From NCBI GenBank assembly GCA_001179505.1, contig CDMY01000290.1:40279-104278 (forward strand): DNA of 64,000 nt. The letters are read 5' to 3'. The notes under the pieces are model-generated. The model was not told the DNA's origin and searched no databases. It saw only the letters and a program-made list of their open reading frames with translations. A program made the translations under genes and the position numbers. This document shows, piece after piece, positions 43,511-55,400 of this stretch (positions are counted from its first letter, which is position 1; every line of letters begins with the position of its first letter). Source of the DNA: Vitrella brassicaformis. Its lineage: Eukaryota; Sar; Vitrellaceae.

Positions 43511-44723
43511 CTACCTCTGTATTACGACTGACGCAGACGCACGGGGCGGCGGCTGTGTGGTCATACGACGGGTATCGGTGGGGTGCATGCCATGTGCCTC
43601 GAACAGCTTGTCATCGAGCATCGCGGTCGACTCCTCCACACACTTGGCCACCATCCTCCAGTAGCCCACCCACTGCATCACCTGCGTGTCCGCCAACACT
43701 ATGTGCTTGGCCGGTGTTGGGGAAGGGGTGGTGCTGTGTCCGCTGCTCCCGGTGCTGCTGGCCTGCATCATATCCTTGACTGTCGTCTCTGCTGCTGGTG
43801 TGGGTGTGAATGCGGGGGCTCCAGGCGGCCGCAGAGGGATGACTTGGTACGGGATTGGTGTCGTTGTTGCTGTGGGTGTTGCGGCAGGCGCGCTCCCGGT
43901 TTGGTGGAAGGCGGCCGCGAGTTCGAGCTGCATCTTGCTAAGGGTCTCGGAGCAGGTCTTCGCCATCTGGTGCAATGCTGCAGTGCAGTGCACCACACAT
44001 CACATCACAACACAGCACAGCACAGCACAGCAGACCACACAGTGTCAGAGCCCACACGGGCTCTCTCCTCTCCTGTCCGTAGGCACCCACGCACCCACCT
44101 TGTCCTTCCGACTCCTGGAAGAAGACGAATGCGGCGCCCTTGTGCTGCACGGCAGCTGACGGTGTCGGTGGCACTGTTGTCGTAGGACCGACAGTGGTGC
44201 TCCTCATCGGCCCAGTCGCCGCGCCATGTGGGCCAACGCTGGCGGCGTAAGCCTTCGGGCCAGGGCCCGTCTCCTCATCTACGGTAGGAGTGGATGCATT
44301 CGACGGCCTCCCCGTCGTTGTCGGCTGCGGGAACAGCGGCGTGGGCAGGGGGGTGGTGGTAGTGGTGGTGAAGAGGTCATACAACGGCTTGAACACGCTC
44401 GATGCGGTGGTGGTGCTCGGCTGCTGTGTAGTAGTGGGTGGGGCGGAACTGCTGGCCGCCGCGGATGTGTTCATGGTCTGGCCCGTGGCAGTGGGCGAGG
44501 GGCTCATGGTCGTGGTGGATAAACCACCCGCAGCGGCGGTAGGGCCGGATGGGGTGCCATACGGCGATGGCGGCGATGAAGTGGTCACCTGGGAGGGATC
44601 TTGCGCTGCTCGAAGCCTGATCTGCTTACGCACGGCACCTGGCGGCCGCTCGTCTGGCAAAAGATCGCTGCGGTGGGCCGTTGTCGCGGCAACGCTCAGC
44701 AACAGCAGAAAAATGGAATACAT
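43511..44723 (-). CDS. Secreted Thr/Ser/Pro-rich (mucin-like) protein
   Basis: Two exons encode about 360 residues. ATG 44723 gives MYSIFLLLLSVAATTAH, a signal peptide; an in-frame ATG at 44759 would add 12 residues ahead of it. The first exon is dominated by Thr, Ser, Pro and Ala (TTTQQPSTTTASSVF, DLFTTTTTTPLPTPLF), typical of an O-glycosylated stalk. The second exon is more ordered: ALHQMAKTCSETLSKMQLEL and QVMQWVGYWRMVAKCVEEST, then a stop at 43511. Two Cys residues lie in the second part. No family was recognised. A cell-surface or wall role is possible but not shown. Confidence 0.75.
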
Positions 44724-44896
44724 CGCGCTGGGGTGAACACGCATTGACTCTGCATGCATTCACGTTGCAATGACAAGGCAATGACGCGTTTTACGCTCGG
44801 CTCTAAGTCGTAAGTCGACGAAGTGGCAGCGCGAACCAACTGCACAGCACGAACTCCGTGTATCCATCTGATTCATCCCGTCTGCAGATCACGAAG
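44724..44896. promoter_or_regulatory. Divergent promoter, mucin-like and DUF1350 genes
   Basis: The 173-bp gap has GCGTTTTACG at 44786-44795, shared exactly with the VPS4/VIPP1 promoter. No TGCGAGCT was found. Confidence 0.45.
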
Positions 44897-46619
44897 ATGA
44901 GTCTGTTCGCCGCCGTCTTTGCCGTCTGTGCCTCATCGATGGCAGCAGCTTTCATCGGGCCTGTCGGCGTCCACCAAACAGCACATTCTCTTTCTCCTTG
45001 TCAGCGCTTACGCATCACTAACAAGGCGCCAGGGCGGCAACTTATCCCAATCAGGCAAGTGCCATGTGCAAGCATCGTATCGTCCTTCATTCGTCTGTGT
45101 GTCTTGTCTTGCCTTTCTGATGCCAGGGCATCATCCTCATCGCCGGGCGATGGCGAGTACTCATCGAGGGACTGGGACAGCATCAGAGGCGGAGATGACG
45201 GCACAGCAAGCTCACCAAGGCGGGGCATCATGTCGTCCGTCGGCGACACAGATGTGATCGTGACCAAGTCTAAATCAGGTGCAGATGTGTTCATGCCGCC
45301 GATGCCGTCAACCGTTGCCCCCACCGCCGTTATCCACTTCATCGGCGGCACACTGGTGGGGTCGGCACCGAGGGCAGCGTACGGTCCACTGCTTGAGGGC
45401 TTGTGTCGGCTGACGGGCGCCGTCATCGTGGCCACCCCGCTGCCCCTGGCGACTTTTGACCACTTAAGGGCATGTGTGGAGGCCAGCTTGCAGGTGTGTG
45501 GGGCGGCAGGGAGGGAGCGGGGCACTCGCAACGCCAAGCACATGGCGTGTGAAGAACGCTGTGTGTGTGATTGCAGTTTAGCGAGACTGTGCGTGAGGAC
45601 TTGGGAATGACGGAGTCCTCCGTGCCAATCATCGGCATCGGACACTCACTAGGCAAGCCGCCCAATCAGACCCCAGACCACCCATCGATGACACACTGGA
45701 GCATGCTGTCTGTCTGCCTTTCTTTCCTCTCTCGCAACAGGGTCCAAGGTGCTGATGCTGCTGGGCGCCTTGCCCGCCGACAGCAAGGAGCGCCTCAGCC
45801 TCATCACGCCCTCCAGCAACATCTTCCTGGCCTTCAATAACTATGGCGCGTCGCAGTCCATCCCATTTTACAGCCAGTTGCGGTCTGCAGGCCAGCAGCT
45901 GGGCGGCCTCGGACCGTACGGCGACGTCCTTGGCGAGCTTCTTGGTGGCGGTCTGCAGTCGCTCGATGACTCTTACGGCGGCCGGCTGGGCCGTCTTGGG
46001 AGGTCCTTCCTGCGCGAGATGGGTGTCGGCGGCCCGCAGGCCGACAACATGATCAGCAACCTGCCATCGGCGCTCGCCAACCTGCCAGAGGAGTTTACGC
46101 CTGATCCCGCTAGCACGTGGAGGATACTGGAGTCGTCTTATGGGGTGGAGAGGAACGCTGTGATCAAGTTCACGCGGGACGGCATCGATGAGAGCGACAG
46201 GCTGGCGGGGCTGCTGGTGTCCAAGATGGACCCGAAAGGAGGCAGCACCGACTTCATCACGCTGCCAGGTAGAAACCAATGGCACACAAGAAGGATTGAT
46301 GCACACACATTTCTGTCTGACTGTGTGTGTGTGTTTCTGTGTGACTTCAGGTACACATACGACGCCCAATGACTCGAGTGCTCAGCAGCAGACGGGCAGC
46401 CTTGCCGTCACGACGTCGGCGGCGACGGCCGGGCAATACGGAGGCCCCCCAGCGTATGACGGCGGTCCGTATAAGGCGGGTGCGAGTGAGCCTGAGTTGG
46501 AAAAGCTGACGTGGGAGATGGCCGGGATACTGAGGAGGTTTATCAAGATGAACAAGGACAGGCGAGAGGTCAGCCAGGGGGGTGACTCAACTGAAGAGAA
46601 CGAAGAGAATGAAGGGTAG
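44897..46619 (+). CDS. DUF1350 alpha/beta-hydrolase-like protein, probably plastid
   Basis: Five exons from ATG 44897 (MSLFAAVFAVCASSMAAAF, a signal peptide) lead into a basic leader (CQRLRITNKAPGRQLIPIR). The DUF1350 core has AVIHFIGGTLVGSAPRAAYG, GAVIVATPLPLATFDHL, GIGHSLGSKVLMLLG and ITPSSNIFLAFNNYGASQSI. GHSLG resembles a hydrolase nucleophile elbow. DUF1350 proteins are found in cyanobacteria and plastid-bearing eukaryotes, with unknown activity. The exon border falls between HSLG and SK. A Gly/Tyr-rich linker and charged tail (EENEENEG) end at 46619. Family confidence is high; plastid location is inferred from the leader. Confidence 0.85.
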
Positions 46620-47192
46620 CCAGACAGGCAGGCAGGCAGGCACGCGATGCGTGTCGAGTGAATGGGGTCTCGGCGGCCTCTGTCTGTGTGAGGCGTGTGG
46701 ATATTTGTCTGTGTGTTGGTGTGACGTGACGAAAGAGATACGATAGATAGATGAGAGTGTCCGGTAGGCAGGCGGTTTATTCGTCGTGGCTGAGGGAGGG
46801 AGGGAGGGAGGGAGGGAGGGAGAACTCAATACGTATATTGATGTGATGTGTGGTCAACGAGGTCCTCTGCGCACCTTTCGCTCACAATCACAATCACGAT
46901 CACATTCATCGAAGGGTCCATCAATCCAATCACGCACGGGTGGACTGAACGTCCACAGAAACAGGTCACATTGATTGATTGCCGTCGTTGCCTTCTTTGC
47001 CACACACGTGTGCATTGATTGAGTTAAATCTAGTCACATGCATCATCAAACCCACCAGCTCAGCATAGCCCAGCATCGTCGAAAAAACGAGGGCCCCCGA
47101 GGGACCATACCCGCCCCCACCGGCCCCGAGCAGCGACCGTTGCCGCCGCCACGAGATACTAGCACCCCCTCCCCCGCCCCTCCACACATGCA
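46620..47192. other. Convergent 3' spacer
   Basis: The spacer contains (CAGG)n at about 46622-46641, (GGGA)n at about 46794-46822 and short CA/GT tracts. No gene was recognised. Confidence 0.65.
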
Positions 47193-50100
47193 TCAGCTCT
47201 CCCCAGCGAATTCATTGATGTAGGGCGACAGCTCCAGCAGCTCGTCGGCCTCATCGTCGGCACGCAGCAGGGGGGGCGAGTCGACGATGGCCTTGCTGGT
47301 GGCCAGTACGGACGAGGCGGCGATGTGTCCGTATAGGAGTGCGAGGACGCGCTCGACAATGCCGTGTGGGAAGGCGAGCGAGCGGCAGACGGTGAGAGCG
47401 ACCCGCTGGTCGCGCTGCCTCAGGGCGGCGAACCACTTGTTGGACGTGAAGATCCCCTGAGATGTCAAAGTGAACTCGATCAAACGACGCAATCTACTCA
47501 CACACACAGGTGCAGGTGTATGTATTCCCGGATTGTCTTGGGTGTTTGGCAGCTTGCTGACCTCTCCCTGACGGAGCATATGGGGTGGTCTGTCCGCCAC
47601 CCCAAAGCCAACGCCTTGGCCTTGTTGCCCTTGACCGCCGCTGGCACACCAGCCGTCGCCTTCTCGCCCTCACCCTCACTCTCCCCGGCCCGGAACACGA
47701 ATACCTCACTGGTGCCGTTGACATGGTCCCCACCGGCCGCAGCTGCCGAACTGGACGCGGCGGGTGGCTGCTGCTCGGTGGCGAGAATGGGGGCAAGGCA
47801 TGCAGCGGGCGCCGCACACAGCGCCTCCAACAGCAGCACACGACTGAAGAAACAGAAAGCAGAGAGGAGAAAGGTGGCAATGGTGTGTGTGGTATGCTGT
47901 GGTGGTCATGTCATCGCATTATCGATACCTACCGGTCGTGTGTGAAGGGGTATGCCATCTTGACCTTGACGGATGATCTGGAGCGACCAGCAGCAGCAGC
48001 AGCGTGTCGTGACATGGCAGGAGCGGGCGGCGGGTTGTTGGCGTTGTGGCTCACAGGGGGAGGGATGGCCGAGTGGGGGAACAGCACCGCCTTGGGCACT
48101 CTGTACGTGTGTGCCTCGTCCTCATCCTCATCGCTCTCATCTGCGGTGGCGTCGGTGGGCTGTGGTGGCGCGGCTGCCGCTGCTGCTGCCGCGGCTGGCG
48201 CATCGCCCTCATCTTTCCCATCCTCACTACTGTCGCCCTCCCCCTCCTGGCTGCTGCCCTCCTCCGGCTGGTTGTGGGTCTCCTCAGGCACGTCCTCATC
48301 TGCCTCATCCTCCTCTGCGTCAGGTCCATCGCTATCGTCGTCACTCAGTGTCAGCTGGGTGGCCTGGGGTGAAGCTTCTTGGGGCGTGTCTGTGTCCGCT
48401 TGTGGTAGTGGAGGCTCCTCTTGCTGTGTGTCGAGGAGGGCCAGGAACGGGGTGACGGGCCGCTCGCTGATGAGACGGGCTATCACCTGATCAAGCAAAA
48501 GTATCATGGCGTTGTGGGCACTTCGGGTGTTTGTGGTTTGTTTGCGGACCCTGATGAGTTCTCTGGCGAGGTGTTGTATCGTCTGTGAGTCAGCCGGGAT
48601 GGCCGTCTGACCGTCCTGCCAAACAAACACCAACCACAACCACAACCACCCTCTCGTGTAAGCGTCTCAGGCTCGCCTCATCCCTTCGGCGCTCACCGTG
48701 GCCTGCCACAGGCGCCTCGCCCATATCAGATCAGTCGTCAACACCAACGCTGCACATAAAGGAGCCCACGAAAGAACGTCAAATGAATGCGGCTCGCGCT
48801 CCCTCATCCTCCGCTCACCCAGCAAATGTGGCTCTCTCTCGACCTTAGCTTTGGCGCCGTCATCCGTCGGTGCGGCAGCAGCCGATGAAGACGACGACTG
48901 GCCTGGCGCGCTCTCGCTGGCACTAGCCGCCGACACAACGGTGGGCCGCTGGAGGGATGTGGTGAGCTTGGCTGCCAGGTCGGCCGCCAAACGCGACACA
49001 CGCCCGTAGTCGGCCGTGTGGCGGTGGTACACACTGACGGACGGCGGACGGAAAGGCAGTCAATGAGTGAGCCTGTCTGTCTGTCTGTCTGTGTTTTCCT
49101 TGTGTATGGTATGTCTGCCAGTGCTCACGAGCATCCGAGCGCATACACCTGGAACCGCAGCCAATCCCTGACGGACGACACGGCCACACACACACATGGG
49201 TCCATGGGCGCACACACATGAACACACGACACACGTACCACCTCTCAACGGTGCCGAAGAGGCTCTGTTTGTATGTCCGCACCGCCCTCTCCACCAGCCC
49301 AAGCATCCGCTCATGCGCAGCGCGGGTCGAGTCGGTAATGGGGATGCGATCCAACACCAGCGCACACAGACGCACCGCCCCCTCCATCCGCACCAGCCTC
49401 TCCTTCTGCTGCTCCCGCCGCCCCTGATCGTTCTCCAGACTCTCCACACGGGTCGTCACGAGGTCGGTCAATTCGTCAAGGTAGCGGATGGTGCGAGGGT
49501 CGGGATTGTCGCACGCGAGAGCGAGGTAGTACATGGCCTTCCTCTCGGCGAAGGCCTTGATGGCGTCGATGGAGTGCCTGCGCGGGTCGATGAGCTGCAG
49601 GCCGCCGGTGTTGTGCGTGGCGGTGGACGAGATGTCGGGTGTCATGGTGGAGATGACGAAGAGCGAGAGGGACAGCATCCGGTGGGCGATGTCGTCGTAC
49701 TCGCGGATGCACGTGGCGCTGCGGATCGTGTGGTGGATCAACTGCATGGACGGACGCAACACACACATCCTGCCGGCCTGCCTGCCTGCCTGCCTGCCGG
49801 CGGATGTGTGTGTTTATCTATGGGGCCTCGCTCACCTGTGCGGTGCTGACGGTCATTTCTGCATTTTCCATCGAGTCGAAGAAGAGCTGTATGTGGCCCT
49901 CTGCCCTGATGCGGGCATATAGAGACTTCTGCCGCATCAGATGCGCCACGAAAAACGTCGACACCTCGTCGGTGAACCTAGACACACATCAAGTGGTGGA
50001 TGGCCTCGACACACTGCTTAGCTGATATTGACGTGCATGTGTATGTGCACCATCTGTCGAGTAGGATCCTTGCGAAGTTGGAGTTGAGCAGCGAGGGCCA

Positions 50101-50517
50101 GAAGGTGTCGGGCGGGCCGTTCTGCGCCAGCACGATCAGCAGCCCGATGATGGACGAAGCGCCATCATCCTCCTCCTGCACCCCATCCCATTCCCATTCC
50201 CACACACATATCAACACAACCACCACACACACACACACACACATGAGCTGCTGATTGCTGTGGTACTCTGATCTGACCTCTCCGAAGCTCTGCAGTGACT
50301 CGACGAGGAAAGCCAGCATGTCATGCAGCGTGTCTGCCGCGAAGAACTGCTGCCGCTTGTTGTCGTCGAACTGCAGACTGAGCGTCAGGTCGTCCACACT
50401 CTCTATGAGCTCGGCGATGTTGCCGTCCTCGAGTGCGTGCCGCAGGTCGGCCAGAGTGGGGAGGTCGCTGTCGTCACTGCCCGCATCCAGTGGGCCAGGG
50501 AACATCGACACAGACAT
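47193..50517 (-). CDS. Large helical (ARM-like?) protein with acidic linker, unknown
   Basis: Eight or more exons from ATG 50517 (MSVSMFPGPLDAGSDDSDL) to a stop at 47193, roughly 850 residues. The N-terminal two-thirds is a run of amphipathic helices: TLADLRHALEDGNIAELIES, HDMLAFLVESLQSFGE, SIIGLLIVLAQNGPPDTFW, TFFVAHLMRQKSLYARIRAE, MLSLSLFVISTMTPDIS, MYYLALACDNPDPRTIRYLD, MLGLVERAVRTYKQSLFGT. This resembles an armadillo/HEAT solenoid, but no family was recognised. A long Asp/Glu/Ala-rich linker (about 48050-48400) precedes a C-terminal helical exon WFAALRQRDQRVALTVCRSL and a final INEFAGES. It is probably a cytosolic or nuclear scaffold. It is paired with SEC22 across 317 bp. Confidence 0.72.
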
Positions 50518-50834
50518 GAGATGAGTGAATCAGAGGGGGGTCGCACACGGATGGATCACCGCTGCCGAGCGTAGGAATTCGCAATCAATTGGGTAGAGAT
50601 GCTGTCGAGCACCTCAATAGGCAACCACGATGCTTTAAAAATGATGCTTTCTTCCGTTTTCTCGCAGCGGTTTCAGGGAGCACCCTAGGTGGCCTGACGG
50701 CCAAGTCCCCTTCCGTTTTCTCGAGTTGCGAGCTTAGCTGGCCTTACGCCTCCGCGCTGTTGTGGACGTCTCCGGTAATGGGCAGATAGATCATCAATCA
50801 AAAGATCCCAGCTTGCGGCAATCACATCACAAGA
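50518..50834. promoter_or_regulatory. Divergent promoter with internal duplication
   Basis: TGCGAGCT lies at 50727-50734. The 14-mer CTTCCGTTTTCTCG occurs at 50651-50664 and 50710-50723, and similarity extends downstream, so a promoter unit of about 59 bp appears tandemly duplicated. Confidence 0.6.
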
Positions 50835-52015
50835 ATGCCTCGTCTGACGTTCATAGCTCGTGCGACGGACGGTTTGATCTTGGTAGAGACCTGGGACGAC
50901 ATCAACAACAACAAGAGCCTGCAGACGTTCAAGCAGCAGGCCAAGCAGCTGCTCAAGAAGCTCGACCAAGCCCCGCCCAGATGCTCCGTCGACTCATCCA
51001 CACACACCTTCCAGTGAGGCAGGCAGGCAGGCAGGCACAGGCGACACACCACACACCTGACACAACACAAGCACCGAGAATTGTCTGTCTGTCTGTCTGT
51101 CTGTGTGTGCTTTGTGTCCTGTTGCGATTTATTGAATCATCCCATCAGTTACTTGTGTGACAGCGGCATCTGTTACATGACGCTGTGCGAGAAGTCCTAC
51201 CCCAAGAAGCTGGCCTTCTCCTTCCTCGAGGAGATCCACAGGGCCTTCCAGGAGGAACTCAAGCGGGAATTCGGCACACACTCCGTCGACTACCGCTCCC
51301 AGATCGAAACCGTCGAGAAACCTTACTACTTCATCAAATTCGGTCAGTCACACACTCACACACAGACACACACACACAAGGAAACTGGGTGCTCTTCCTT
51401 CCCATGGCGTCGCTGTGACCGTGGTTGACTGACGTGGTGTGCTGTACGGGTGTGGTCAGACCGAACGATTCAGCGGAAGAAGATGGAGTACCGCGACCCC
51501 CGGTCGAACAAGGCGCTGCAGAAGCTCAACGACAGCCTCACTGAGGTGGCCTCCATCATGAGACAAAACATCGACGAGGTCCTGCAGAGGGGAGAAAACC
51601 TTGAAGGTCCGTCCGCCAAGCAGCACCACACACACAGCCGCACACGGGCCATCCATCATCCTGCGTACTTTTCTGCATGTATGTCTGATGTCTGTCTGCT
51701 TGTGTCATTCCTTCATTCAGATGTGGGGAGGAAAGCGACGAGCCTCAAGTACGAGTCCGACAAGGTACAGTACACGTCACGTGGGGGATGCAAGGAGGGA
51801 GGCTGTAGGGTGGTCGACACACGACGGTCGTGTTGGACAAAACCCCTCGGGACCTGCTGCTGTCTGTGGCATGTGGCATGTGTGTATGTCAGTTTCGGAA
51901 GGCGGCCCACACGTTGAATCTGCAGGCACTCGCCCGGCAGTATGCGCCGCTGCTGGTCATCGGTGGGGTCATCTTTCTCTTCATTGTATACAAAGTCTTC
52001 TCGTGGACCAGATAG
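50835..52015 (+). CDS. SEC22: SEC22 R-SNARE (ER-Golgi trafficking)
   Basis: Five exons encode about 210 residues from ATG 50835 (MPRLTFIARATDGLILVET). The longin domain spans exons 1-2 (YLCDSGICYMTLCEKSYPKK, AFSFLEEIHRAFQEEL, PYYFIKF). The R-SNARE motif starts LQKLNDSLTEVASIMRQNID and has the zero-layer arginine in EVLQRGENLEDV; it continues with GRKATSLKYESDKFRKAAHT. One C-terminal anchor follows (YAPLLVIGGVIFLFIVYKVF) and the lumenal end is very short. SEC22 pairs with Q-SNAREs for vesicle fusion between ER and Golgi. The length and layout are typical. Confidence 0.94.
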
Positions 52016-52417
52016 CCAGCCCAAACCAGCCAGTGTGATGTATGTTTTTCAGTGTCGTCTGTTCGTGTGGTGCTTTTCTCGGTATCTCCCTCCCTCCATG
52101 CCATGGGTGTGCTTGTGCGTCATGTCATCTGTGCATGGCGTGGTGCGTGCGTGTGTGTTTTAAGCTGTGTGTTGATTGATCCGGTCAGACAAGTGCACAC
52201 ACTGACGATCGACCCTCGAATGGTGTGTAACTCGGTAATACTATGCAGTTTGTTGTCAGATCTACTACTATGCCGGCAACCTACGAGATGGAGCAGCAGC
52301 TCGATGCTCGGTCAGCTTCATGCAGCACTCGAACCCGCAAGACACCCACCGCAAAGCATTGTTACCAGACAGGAATCTCGTCCTCAGCCATACACACCGC
52401 GCAGCGCAGTCCCTCGA
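52016..52417. other. Convergent 3' spacer
   Basis: The stretch lies between the 3' ends of SEC22 and the RAP-domain gene. It is GT-rich without a clear repeat or gene. Confidence 0.6.
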
Positions 52418-55400
52418 TCACTCGCCCCCCCCTCCACCCTCTCTCTTCCTGCCAGCGTTCGACAGGTGGGCTATCTGCTGCAGAATGTGCCTCTTCCGCC
52501 ACTGCCCCGCCCAGCTCTGTGCATGCCGGCCCTCAGCGTCAATCCAGTCTCGCTCAGACACACAGATCACCTGCCACCCCAGGGCCCGCAGCGCATTCAG
52601 CTCGGCGAACTTCTGTGCCGTCACCAGGTGGCTCTTGTACTTGTGTCGGCCGAACTGCCTGACGGCCGGCCCCTCCCAGTAGAAGTCCCAGTCATGCCAC
52701 AGCAGATAGACCAACACGTGCTCCTCAGGGGACGCTGCGCTCGGGGTGCTGCCAGTGGAGAATGGTTGGGAGGGCGGGGCCGCACGCACTCGTCCTTCGC
52801 CGAGTGATGATGTCTTCATGTCTTCTTCTGGTGCAGCTGATGGGGGTGGCTCCTCCTCTTCTTGGATGGTCGGCTTGTGTGACTCGTTTGTCGTGTGTGC
52901 CGGGCTGTCGATGGACGGTCTTTTGGACCGCCTCCCCCTCCCTCCCCTCGTAGCAGCTGCCACTGGAGGCTGGCTTTCCTTGTCCCTGCCTGTCTCCAGC
53001 TCATCCCCAAGCGTCATCCAATCATTCGTCGAGTCCTCCTCTGACGCATCGGCAACCGTGTTGCCGCTGCGGCAGCTCTCCTCGCGCTCGCCGTCGCTCT
53101 CCTCTTCCTCCCTGTCTCCTTTCCCGAAGATGCCATCCTCCGTATTGTCTTCCCCCTCCGACGATTCCTCCGACATCTCCAGCGGCATCAGTGGGTGCTC
53201 GCGCAGGTGTCTGGCGAGGCTCACGAGGCTGACGGCAAACGGCACCACTAAGGGCCCCACACGGACGTCCTCCAGCACATGCACTCGCTGCCACGACCGC
53301 AGCTCCCGCCTGACGCGCTGGGGGAAGCTGTTGCTGACCAAGGGGGACACGTGGCGACCGCCACACCACCGAGCCGACAAACCAGAGTCGAGCTGAGAGG
53401 CCTCCACTGGTGCACGGTCCCTGTCACGTAGAGGGGGAGCGGTGGGGGCCGTGCTGTCCGGTGAGGGGTCTTCTGGCTGCTGGTTTGCATTGTGTGTCCT
53501 GGTCAGTGATGGCGGCAGGAAGGTGTCTGCGTTGGGTCTGAGTGGGGGTTTGGCGCTGTACATGGCGGGGAGGTCGAGGGATGAGGTGCGGCGGTGGTGG
53601 GCGGCCACGGGCTGACACGACCACGTGCACTCGTGGAAGAACTGAATGAATGGATGGAGGCACAGACAGGTATGGCTGCTGGCTTTCTGGTGTGAGGGGT
53701 ACCTTACCTGTTTGACGGTCTCCGGGCACTCGTCGAGGATTCTCGAGCAGGCGACGAATCCCAGCGATGTCCGCTCGTCTTCACTCAGGGCATCCCTCTG
53801 AATGAATGAAGGTAAGGTAGAAGCGGAACATCACACCACCACAACCATGCCAGCATGCTCATTCTGTTACATTGTGGAGGACGTATTGAGCGACGGGTGT
53901 CATCATGGCTGGTGTGAGGCTCTTTGGCCGCGACGAGAGGTCGAATATGGCCGCAGCCAGCAGCACCGACACTGCGTGGGTCGTCTGGGGCGGAGCAGGC
54001 AGCGACACCAATGCTGTTTGTCTGCACCTTGTCCGCCTGCGTGGTGTGCATACCGATGAATAGGTCAGCGTCGACGCCAGAGGGAAGATGTTCAGCGCAT
54101 CAGCCTACACACACGCATCAGTCGATGTATCCCTCTCCCCCCATTCTCCCTCCCTCTCCCTCGTCTCCGTACGTACCACAGTGGGGAGTACCAGTCTGGC
54201 CAGTGAGCCCGCCAGCACTGTCAGGGCGGCCGGCGATGCCACGGGCATCTCATCGTCCAAAGTGCAGCACAGCGACGCCCACCGACGATCACGCACACCC
54301 AGACGAGCAAAGATCCACGAAGCACGAGCAACTGTCTGCAGCCATGACAACACAAACAAACGGAACACCACACCACACCCAGTCGCCCACACCCACCAAA
54401 GACGGCTTTCCCTCAACGACTGACTCACCATGGGTGCGTGTGGGGCCTTAGTCATTCGTAGGTGTTTGACAAGGTGGGCGGCCAGCTCCCTGTGCGGCCC
54501 CAGCCGGAAGCCTGACGGCGAGGCACACAGCGTCTCGCCCAGTGCGAGCATCTCCTCCACACTCAGCAGCGATAGGCCGTCGCCAACCATCAGACGCAGA
54601 CACAGGTCCGCCTCCAGCCCGGGCAAGATCGGCCTGCCCTCAACCTCCAGCCCCTGCATCTCGTCGATCGGCTCCAATGGGGCCTTGTCCACTGTCAGGT
54701 CGGTCGGCCGCTGGATGCCGCCGATGCGGGTGTCCATCGGGAGAGGGGCGAAGGTGTCCTCCGTCGTCGCGACACGCCCCCCAAAGGCCGACCGGTCCGC
54801 CCATCGCTTAAGCAAGTGGAGCACCTGCAATGCCTGGTCGCCCTCCAAATCGGCCACCCGGTATCTGAGCTCCTCCAGCACTCTGGCCTTGACGACGCTG
54901 TCGATGGCCGTGGGGGGGATGTCTGGGAAGGTGCTGAGCAGCTTGATGAACTCAGGGCCGCGCAGCTCGAACAGCACGTTCTGCAGTTGACGCGTCACCT
55001 GCCGCAGCAGCAGGAAGGGGACCATCCCGGTGCCGGTGTCTAGGGGCGACGGTCTCTTCTTCTTGCCCAAATGCCGGCCATAGACCTTCCTCAGGGCTCT
55101 CCGCTCGTCCTCATCAGCGGCCTCCTCCCACTCCTCCTCACCAGGCTGGGGCTCCTCCGTTCCCTCCCCCTCAGCTGCTGCTGGTGGCGGTGGTTTGTCG
55201 CGTCTGAAGATCTGCTGCATGGAGAGGAAGAGGAACATCAGGTCGGTGGACCGGAACTTGTGTAGGTGTTTGGACGCCTGGTCCAGCAGCAGCTGGATGA
55301 GCGCTCGGTGCGGCAGACCATCGCCAGCCTCACTCTCGTCAGAACCGCCCTTGGCGAACCGGATGGGCTCTGATGCTGATGCAGCGTCGCGCAAGACGGC

